This document shows positions 58,701 through 64,000 of a DNA stretch of 64,000 nt, piece by piece. How positions within the stretch are numbered: position 1 is the first letter of the stretch; every line of letters starts with the position of its first letter. Below the pieces are notes generated by a model that saw only the letters and a program-made list of their open reading frames with translations, had not been told where the DNA came from and made no database searches. The translations under genes and the position numbers were made by a program. Source of the DNA: Tribonema minus (taxonomy: Eukaryota; Sar; Xanthophyceae; Tribonematales; Tribonemataceae); NCBI GenBank assembly GCA_017506865.1, contig JAFCMP010000514.1, positions 620,001-684,000 of the forward strand, written 5' to 3'.

Positions 58701-60718
58701 AGCACAGCAAGTGATGGAATGTGCCACAATGCCTCACGGTGCGCGGTGCCGCAGCCGCATATGATTCGCAAAGCAGCGCTCGGCGCACAGTCGCGCGCCA
58801 TCACCGCCCAGACTGTGGTGTGCACCGCACAGAGTGTGACTAGGCACGTCTCTCTGCGGGTTAGGGTAACGGGTAGGGTTAGGGTCAGCCTCGGCATGCC
58901 CTTACACAGTACCCCCCGGCATGTCGGCCACAGCAGCGCTCAGCGGACTGCCCTCTTTCGCCAGCAGTACTAATAACCTCCTTACATTCCGAACATCAAG
59001 GAAACTCATTATTGAGAAAGCATGTTCATCGGACGCTATCGTGTGCAGCGACTGGGCGGCGGCGGGCGCGCGTGTAGGATTATCTCTCCGCGACAGCCTC
59101 GGCATGCCCTACGCAGTACCCCCCGGAATGTCGGCCACGGCAGCGCTCAGCGGAATGCCCTCCTTCGCCAGCGACGCGCACTTCTACAGCAACGCGGCCG
59201 CGGGCGGCGTAGACTGGAGCCGCCTGCAGAACCTGTCGCCGGCGCAGTCGCGTCATGCGAGCACGGTCGACGTGGATCCCGTGACGGGCATCGCGATGCG
59301 GCACGCTCTGCGCACTCAGGTTAGACGTACATCAGAACATGCACTTTTAAATACGTGTTTGATGTTGTGAAACTTTGTTGATGAAGTTGAGCGACGCGAG
59401 CACGGTGGACGTGGATGCGGTGACGGGCATCGCCATGCGGCGCGCTCTGCGCTCACAGGTATGTATACTTCAGAAGTAGAGTGCTCTGCGCACGCAGGTT
59501 GGCTGTACATCGAAGCATGCTTCTTGAGATGGGAAGGTTTTGATATGTTGAAATTTTGTCGATGCAGTCGAGCAATGCGAGCACGGCGGACGTTAATCCC
59601 GTGATGGGCACCGCAATGCGGCGCGCCTTGCACACTCAGGTTGGATGAACATGAAAGCAGGCTTTTTGAAACGGGTATATGATGTTGTGAAGCTTTGCCG
59701 ATGCAGTTGAGCGATGTCAGCACGGAGGAGGTGGATCCCGTGAGGACTCAGGTCGGGTGTACATCAAAACATGCTTTTTGAAAAAAACATGTGATGTTTT
59801 GGAGCTTTGCTGATGAAGTTGAGGGACGCGAGCACGGTGGACGTAGATCCCGTTATGGGCATCGCGATGCGACTTCAAGTACGCACGTGCGGCCCGCTAG
59901 AGCGCACAAGGGGCGTGCTGCCACGCAGCACGGTTTGCGCACAGCACGCAGGCATGCATCGTTTTCAAGCAAGCGGATCCTGGTGCTTGAGAACTGGTGC
60001 CGCTTGTTCAAGCTGCCGATACGGTGACCTGTTGCAGGGGTGTTACATGCGAAGCTGCCCTGCTGCGTTTTTACAAGACGCTGCATCATCCCTCCTCCCA
60101 GACACTGCCACAATGACGGGCGCTGCTTCTCATCACCGACACGGCAACACTACTCACATTCACTTGCTCTCTCCCCCGCCATGATGCAAAGAGCACCACA
60201 CTGCTGCGCTGCTCTGTGACACTAACACCGTAGCGCCGCACCGCAAAACACACAAAGCTGCAGCGCGCCGTCTGGCACCAACGCCGCTCACACACCTTTT
60301 GCCCCCTCCCCCCTCCCTTCCGCCCGCTTGCCCCCTCCCCCCCCCCCTTCCCCCCCCATTTTTTGCCCCTTGCTGCTCGCTGCCGCAGGTGAGCCTGCGC
60401 GTCGAGCGCAGCGCCCTCCTCCCCGCGCTCACCACCAACCAGGACCGCTGCCCCGCGCCCACCAAGACCGCCTTCGCGGGCGGCTACGGCTGCTTCCTAT
60501 ACATACCCCTGGCCTGGACGGACGACCAGCGTGTCATCGACGACGCCTCGGCGCGCCGCCTCGCAGACGAGTTCTGGCTGTACCCCACGCGATACGCGCC
60601 GCGCACCGCGGCGGCGGCGGCGCTCGCGGCGGCGGCGCTCTGCGGCGGCGGCGCGCTGCTGTGGGCTGTGTGCCGCTGGCGGCGCCGCAGGTTCGAGGCG
60701 ATCGTGTACGTCGACTAG
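45454..60718 (+). CDS. Giant CD36/LIMP-2 (scavenger receptor class B) family protein, twelve exons
   Basis: Exons 45454-46257, 47072-47294, 48975-49473, 51094-51256, 51852-52008, 52781-53161, 54076-54236, 55015-55329, 56518-57020, 57809-58354, 59097-59319 and 60389-60718 join with all phases agreeing, giving 1434 residues against ~470-530 in animals. CD36-family proteins are plasma-membrane or lysosomal lipid receptors with two membrane spans and a large lumenal domain. The N-terminal span is at ~79-106. Then comes LYLWNVTNARDVVASGYMPR, GPYAFVRRTRRYDIVF and VSYKEWSYLEPV, the family's opening strands. The closing part is in exons 11-12: PGMSATAALSGMPSFASDAH, STVDVDPVTGIAMRHALRTQ, VSLRVERS, then a second span (~1398-1422) and the tail RRFEAIVYVD. 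Between lie ~900 residues of lumenal sequence, Cys-containing and partly Ala-rich (LTALGYAQWGGGHVT, NCDAFQTR). Intron 9 appears to be GC-AG. Confidence 0.85.
47357..48315 (+). repeat. Six tandem copies of the CD36-gene exon 2 donor edge
   Basis: The last ~105 bases of exon 2 plus ~65 bases of intron (real edge 47190-47294; GALYAHIAGDIGADAARKAF then IAP) recur at about 47357-47455, 47525-47635, 47700-47800, 47870-47970, 48033-48140 and, badly decayed, 48205-48315. Period is ~165-175 bases. The first five keep TTCATAGCACCAG|GTTAG- or GTCAG-type donors, while stops and indels accumulate; the sixth has lost the donor. Intron parts carry CTTCAAC and CCCTAACC motifs. A still weaker seventh may lie near 48400. 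Confidence 0.95.
48830..48858. repeat. Poly-C tract in CD36-gene intron 2
   Basis: A nearly pure run of about 25 C lies ~120 bases upstream of the exon 3 acceptor, followed by a second C-rich stretch closer to the acceptor. Confidence 0.85.
49555..50245 (+). repeat. Loose tandem copies of the CD36-gene exon 3 donor region
   Basis: The real junction reads GGAAAGCGGGTGAGTGCG at 49464-49481. Similar AGAGCGGGTGAGTGCGAGAG occurs at 49567 and AGAGCGTGTGAGTGGACACG at 50119, with a weaker form near 49990. Between them the phrase GTTCGGGGTGGTAACCCTGA recurs in variants (49530, 49935, 50180). The array is more decayed than its neighbours; only a few exon bases are included in each copy. Confidence 0.65.
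50298..50995 (+). repeat. Five tandem copies of the CD36-gene exon 4 acceptor edge
   Basis: The first ~60 bases of exon 4 with its acceptor (real at 51066-51155; AERVTTEWLSAADAATLAC) recur near 50298-50360, 50437-50517, 50611-50690, 50790-50880 and 50925-50995. All share GGAGTGGCTGAGCGCTGCTG or close variants. Four keep a CAG/GCAG acceptor-like ending just before the exon part. The copies are ~135-180 bases apart and increase in similarity towards the working exon. Confidence 0.95.
51369..51470 (+). repeat. Copy of the CD36-gene exon 4 donor edge
   Basis: This repeats 51188-51300, the last ~70 bases of exon 4 and the intron start. Both contain ATCATGGATCCGGGACTCGC followed by GACGGTCTCG|GTGAGCGCTGCTGCA. 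The copy lacks 15 bases (LEAAR) but keeps frame and an identical donor, so it could be spliced in place of the true edge if joined by an acceptor. Confidence 0.93.
52629..52725. repeat. (CA)n microsatellite in CD36-gene intron 5
   Basis: Nearly pure CA dinucleotides run for ~95 bases with one interruption (AAACAC near 52649). A 29-base C-rich run (52745-52773) then leads straight into the exon 6 acceptor. Confidence 0.97.
53640..54011 (+). repeat. Tandem copies of the CD36-gene exon 7 acceptor edge
   Basis: The start of exon 7 with its acceptor (real at 54065-54150; GCAGGGCTAGCACGCGCAGA) recurs near 53926-54011 (almost identical for ~75 bases, including the ITRATTY codons) and 53814-53880. 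A weaker version may lie near 53760-53800. Each keeps a GCAG acceptor. Period is ~110-150 bases. Confidence 0.9.
54373..54890 (+). repeat. Four tandem copies of the CD36-gene exon 7 donor edge
   Basis: The end of exon 7 (real 54160-54236; ENTAADYATDDPQ|GTAATGACATCC) recurs at 54373-54430, 54523-54620, 54670-54745 and 54818-54890. The first two keep CCGCAG|GTA.CGACATCCGTT donors; the second also repeats GACGGCTTCGCGGCCGGCGA further upstream. The third and fourth have lost the donor and most codons. Decay increases with distance from the exon. Confidence 0.93.
55332..55605 (+). repeat. Short repeats built on the CD36-gene exon 8 donor
   Basis: The real junction reads TGGCGCCAG|GTATGTAGGTAT. 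Variants of GTGG(C/T)GCCAGG and of GGTATGTAGGTA recur about every 40-60 bases over the next ~270 bases (for example near 55360, 55396, 55425, 55508, 55527, 55590). Only the last dozen exon bases are included. Confidence 0.65.
55992..56517 (+). repeat. Telomere-type tracts and copies of the CD36-gene exon 9 acceptor edge
   Basis: CCTAACCCTAACCCTAGCCC starts near 55993; five perfect GGGTTA repeats lie at 56200-56228, in the opposite sense; and CCCTAA variants run from 56455 to 56512, ending AACCCTCGTAG at the exon 9 acceptor. Between the tracts, copies of the exon start lie at 56397-56445 (CCGCAGGTGCTCATGGACGG, then CGGCTACGTGTGCGCC) and, decayed, at 56068-56110. The real exon begins GTGCTCATGGACGGTGGG at 56518. 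Confidence 0.9.
57205..57245 (+). repeat. Copy of the CD36-gene exon 9 GC-type donor edge
   Basis: TGTGGAACAGGCAAGCACAC, then AACTTCAAC, repeats TGTGGAACAGGCGAGACAAC at 57011 with its following AACTTCAAC. Phase with exon 10 works only if the exon ends AACAG and the intron begins GC. The copy has the ideal GC-donor sequence AG|GCAAG. Confidence 0.75.
58428..58640 (+). repeat. Two tandem copies of the CD36-gene exon 10 donor edge
   Basis: The end of exon 10 (real 58295-58354; RPEVYAPVNRYYAGP then AG|GTGGGTAGGCATG) recurs at 58428-58500 and 58567-58640. Both keep GGAGGTGTACGC.CCGGTGAA and CCAG|GTAGGCATGTA donors that are closer to consensus than the original GTGGGT. Period is ~135 bases. Confidence 0.95.
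58855..58965 (+). repeat. TTAGGG-type tract and copy of the CD36-gene exon 11 acceptor edge
   Basis: GGGTTAGGGTAACGGGTAGG starts near 58858. Directly after it, 58887-58958 repeats the first ~70 bases of exon 11 (real from 59097): CAGCCTCGGCATGCCCT, ACCCCCCGGCATGTCGGCCA, GCAGCGCTCAGCGGA.TGCCC. The shared boundary at CAG|CCTCGGC supports that acceptor for the true exon. Confidence 0.92.
59395..59885 (+). repeat. Four tandem copies of the CD36-gene exon 11 donor edge
   Basis: The end of exon 11 (real 59255-59319; ASTVDVDPVTGIAMRHALRT then Q|GTTAGACG) recurs at 59390-59462, 59567-59650, 59706-59760 and 59817-59880. The first three end in CAG|GT donors; the last has CAAG|TACG. A partial extra donor (GCGCACGCAG|GTTGGC) sits near 59490. 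Period is ~110-175 bases. In the first copy the coding sequence is intact and in frame. Confidence 0.95.
60301..60388 (+). repeat. Polypyrimidine tract of the CD36-gene exon 12 acceptor
   Basis: C-rich sequence with runs of 6-10 C and scattered T extends from 60301 to 60358 and is followed by GCTCGCTGCCGCAG at the exon. It is much longer than a typical pyrimidine tract. Confidence 0.8.
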
Positions 60719-60839
60719 CGGCGGCGGTGGCGGCGGCAGCAGTGGCGGCCGCGCGTGCATCGAGGGGCACACTGCCGCCTTAGGTCTCGTTGCCGCAGCG
60801 GCGCATGGAGCTTGCGCACGCGGCCGCGCATGCGCATGC

Positions 60840-60935
60840 AGCGACGGAGCGGCAGGCGCAATTCGTCTCGGCGGCGAGCTGCTGCGCCGCTGCTGCCGCC
60901 GTAGATTCGGCGAAATCATGTATGTCGACTGAGGG
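60840..60935 (+). repeat. Degenerate copy of the CD36-gene last-exon end, beyond the stop
   Basis: The end of exon 12 encodes RRRRFEAIVYVD and stops at 60718. About 215 bases downstream a matching frame reads CCRRRFGEIMYVD and stops at 60932, preceded by a similar GGCGGCGAGCTGCTGCGCCG stretch. So edge duplication also affects the terminal exon, in what should be the 3' untranslated region. Confidence 0.85.
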
Positions 60936-63286
60936 GTACAAGGGCGTTGCACGCGCGGCCGCCGTGCTCGCACGTGTATGAGAGAGACACACGGCCCTGA
61001 TCAGCAGGCTCCTGCGGTGGCGCGTCAAGATGCTGCCGCGTGCGCGCATGCGATTGGACGGCAGCATCGGCTACCAGTCCCGGAGCGCTGCCGTGTACGC
61101 TCGTGAACATCAAGGGCGCAACCGCTAATCCACTCTCAGCTGCATAGCATGGCGATGGCAGCAACGGTGGGCACAGAACTTATTAAAGGTCGCGCGCTTA
61201 GGCCCAAGGGCGCTGGCGGTGCCGCCGCAGTGGCGCAACCATTCTACGTCGGCTGGTGAAATGACCTCACATGTGTGCAATGTAGCAGCCTTGGCTGGCA
61301 ACATACAACGGTGCATACTGCTTGCAGCCGGTTGCCATTCACAGCAGGTGCACCCCATGCTTCTAAGCGATGCGCTGTGCAAGAGCAGCTGCTTCGTGGC
61401 GCAGAATGGGATCACAACGAGGTGCCGTCTGCTGGCGAGCAGCACTTGGTGCCATGTCCCTGGTCTGCGGCAGTGCTCAGCAAGCCAGCCTGGCCATGAA
61501 AGACAACACTGCCACTTAACTACGCAGCTGCCTGACACGATGAGCACATGTGCACGGTCATTATAGATGGCAATGCGTGGCAGCAGCACGCCATGCATCA
61601 GCGGCAGTCAGCGGTGCGAAGCATTCTCTATAGGAGCCACCGCAACTCACAGGCGGGCAATGCCAATCTATCCCCGTCCGCTTGCTTGCAGCACGGAGTA
61701 TGCGCTGTCACACAGTGGTGCTCGCTGTGGCAGCAATGGCAGTGGCACGTGTGCTTGCTGTCTGTAGGATGCGAGACAGCCGTGATGGAATGTACAGTAG
61801 GGTAGGTATAACACCGCAGCATGCCAACTCACGGCGAAGCACCTCTCAAGGAGCGTTTGGAAGTGATGCTGAGAACAAATGGCATGCGCCATCACTTCTT
61901 GCTGCAGGTGCTACCACACATGACTACATGTGAATTTCTTTGCTGCTTCACTGAGAGCTTGCAACATCATTCATACGTACAGGGCGGTATGTGCAGTGGG
62001 TGCACATGGACAGGCCGCACTTCAAGCTGTTGAAGATGGTCACTGCTTGGTGGACAGGGGGCGTCAGCCCGCACAGTGCACGTTGATGTATGCATGTATG
62101 TATTGCACATTGCTGCTAAAGTCTGCTAGTCTTATGGGTCACCGCGCAGTGTCTGCATGCTACGGGGTGCTTTTGGTCATCCACGTTAGGGGTACAAAGA
62201 GTCTGTATACAATGATGCCATACTCGAGTGACTGTGGTCACGGACTTGAAAGGCCACTTGCGGTCCGACAACTGCATGCAGGCAACTGTAAGACGTGCAA
62301 ACGTGCGTCCAGGCATTGTCTACAATTGTAATTCCCATGTCTGAGTACTTGGCCACAGTGTCGCACAGATCCCAATATGCATGCAGTTACATCCACATAC
62401 AAACATCTGCACAAACATTTACTGCAGCAGCTTGAGTGGCGTGGCGTTGGCACCTTCCATTTTCCGACCATTGGCGAGACTGGGCTTCGTGCAGCGAAGA
62501 AGGGCCAACCACGGCACTTTGCTTGCCAAGCATCGCACCATGCTGGTCACATGTAGATTGCATGTGACTTTGGCAAACTTACGAGCGCACCCAAGGTCAT
62601 TTGTACCATGATGTGTTTGCAAAGTTCAACTGCAGGTGATGCTGCAAGTACAGCAGTTGCGCCCAATGCTGTTGTGACTTGAACAATCTGGCTGCGTGAC
62701 CATATCACAAATGTGCGACCTGCAAAGTGAGCGGCGTTTGATGTGCACATGCATCCTGGCCAAGACGGTCAGTCGAGCGCTGCCAGCCTGACACCATCTT
62801 GCGGCTACGCCCGGTCATGAATGCGATCAAATCATTCCAGTAGTGGATGCTCCACCTTGCAGTGTGCATCAAAGCTCACACTTCTATGCCTTCAACTCCA
62901 GCTGCCTGCATCAATGCGGTGATTGCATATGTACCTCCCTCTGAGCTTTTTTGTGCCAGAGCAACGCATTCTCAACCCTATAGCATGTTCAGCATCAACA
63001 TGCATTATGAAACACTCCTGCCACATTGCATATCGCCACAGAACGACAGGTATCGCGCGACAGCATTTGGTGTGAACGCAGTATTAGCAGTGCTTGACCG
63101 TCACTACTATACGGTCACAAGGGTTGAGGGCGCATACCGAACGCCATTACACACTGCAAACTGCACATCCTACATGGCGACCAGGAGCACAGTGTATGCG
63201 CTTTACAACGCAAGAGAGGCAGCCACCGGAGTCACTTCGTGTAAACCTGTTCTATTGACGAACGAGAAGCTAAACAATCGTGCCAC
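60936..63286. other. Intergenic, nothing recognised
   Basis: This 2.3-kb stretch between the convergent CD36-family gene and the kinase gene has only short frames (under 190 codons) with no domain features. It is less GC-rich than the genes and without exon-edge copies. Confidence 0.45.
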
Positions 63287-64000
63287 TCAGAACCCTGCAA
63301 ACGCCTGCTGGTCTGCATCAGTAATGTCCATGTCCCCTGCAACCACCCCGGCCGCCTCCAACTCTCCTAGCGCCTTGCAAAACGCTGGTGGCTCGAGGCC
63401 ATGAGAGCGCACAGCATCCCAGTCCCACCCTTCAAAGCAAGCGTGGGACTGCACCTCCCGCGCGCCGCCGTGGCCCAGCCGTTCCAGCGGCTCCGGCTGA
63501 AGCAGGCCCCCTATGAGATTGTGCACGGCAGGGAACGTCGGCCACTCAGCGCAGGCGCTCGCGATGTGTGACAGCCGCGCAGTCACGCTGTCGCACGTGG
63601 CGTCCCGAATTGAAGTTCGAATGGCGTCGTCCTGCTCATCCTCGCCGATGCCGTAGGGGAATGGCGGCTGGCCCGCGAGCATCTCTACGAGCAGTATGCC
63701 GAGTGCCCACCAATCTACGCAGCAAGAGTGGCCGCGCCGCGCAACCATTTCCGGCGCCATGCAGTGCAGCGTGCCGCAGTACGTGCGGGCCAGGTCGCCA
63801 CTGGCGCTGCATGGGATGCGCCGCGCGCAGCCGAGATCCACTACTTTGATGTGGCCACGCGCGTCCAGCACTACGTTGCTGGCCTTGAGATCGCGGTGCA
63901 CGACTCCGGCGGCGTGCACGTCTGCGACAGCCGACACCAGCTCCGCCATGTAGAACAGCGAAGTGACGAGCGAGAGGTGGCCGTCACGGGCTGCTCTGAT
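63287..64000 (-). CDS. AGC-type serine/threonine protein kinase, partial (N-terminal part outside the window)
   Basis: The open frame enters from the window end and stops at 63287, giving 237 residues of the catalytic C-lobe and tail. Visible are VVHRDLKASNVVLD (catalytic loop), IKVVDLGCAR (DLG instead of DFG), the activation segment with TYCGTLHCMAPEMVARRGHS and CCVDWWALGILLVEMLAGQP then PFP, and an AGC-like LIGGLLQPEPLERLGHGGAR ... ACFEGWDWDAV segment. TYCGT with APE and the R-L-G-G..-I/VxxHxxFxxxdW pattern are typical of the PKA/PKG/S6K (AGC) group. The tail ends ADQQAFAGF, resembling an AGC hydrophobic motif without a phosphosite. Subfamily cannot be set without the N-lobe. Confidence 0.88.
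   Translation of the reverse strand: MRAARDGHLSLVTSLFYMAELVSAVADVHAAGVVHRDLKASNVVLDARGHIKVVDLGCARRIPCSASGDLARTYCGTLHCMAPEMVARRGHSCCVDWWALGILLVEMLAGQPPFPYGIGEDEQDDAIRTSIRDATCDSVTARLSHIASACAEWPTFPAVHNLIGGLLQPEPLERLGHGGAREVQSHACFEGWDWDAVRSHGLEPPAFCKALGELEAAGVVAGDMDITDADQQAFAGF

Overview
This window is nuclear DNA from a GC-rich microbial eukaryote. It shows multi-exon genes with GT-AG introns, a CENP-C kinetochore gene, an IRE1 stress sensor, a CD36-family membrane protein, many CAG/GGC-type triplet runs in coding sequence, and short blocks of the TTAGGG/CCCTAA telomere type scattered through introns. The lineage cannot be fixed from the sequence. An alga or related protist fits best: the IRE1 kinase has the plant-like DMG in place of DFG, next to animal-like families such as CHERP, GT64 and CD36. 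All exon borders below were assembled by hand from splice consensus, reading phase and family similarity, without transcript evidence.

Layout. 1-2440: no gene recognised, CAG-rich low complexity. 2440-2870: a ~70-bp minisatellite. 2877-7247 (-): CHERP-like splicing factor (SURP, CID, G-patch). 8041-8529 (+): small secreted or membrane protein, unknown. 9386-10627 (+): ethanolamine kinase. 11595-21568 (-): ten-exon IRE1 with a C-terminal CCCH zinc finger. 22109-24826 (-): long-form tRNase Z. 25621-26055 (+): DUF1279/FAM210-like protein. 27014-28705: large imperfect palindrome with a coiled-coil ORF. 30241-37375 (-): CENP-C. 37784-39750 (+): double BTB/T1-domain protein. 41013-43411 (+): GT64 exostosin-like glycosyltransferase. 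45454-60718 (+): twelve-exon, ~1434-residue CD36/LIMP-2-family protein. 63287-64000 (-): AGC-type kinase, cut by the window end.

The most unusual feature is in the introns. In four separate genes (CHERP, IRE1, CENP-C, CD36) exon edges, either the last 30-110 bases with the splice donor or the first 30-100 bases with the acceptor, are repeated as degenerate tandem copies running outward into the neighbouring intron. The CD36 gene alone carries about eleven such sets; the longest has six copies with a ~170-bp period. Most copies keep a usable splice site, and in the longest arrays copies decay with distance from the true exon. One set lies beyond the stop codon of the CD36 gene. Some introns are built almost entirely from these copies, so introns here may grow by tandem duplication of exon-intron junctions, leaving rows of decoy or alternative splice sites.

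Functionally the genes are ordinary housekeeping functions (RNA processing, ER stress, phospholipid synthesis, tRNA maturation, centromere, glycosylation, lipid or lysosomal membrane receptor) with no sign of a shared pathway or operon. Divergent gene pairs (CHERP/8041, tRNase Z/FAM210-like, CENP-C/BTB) probably share short intergenic promoters.
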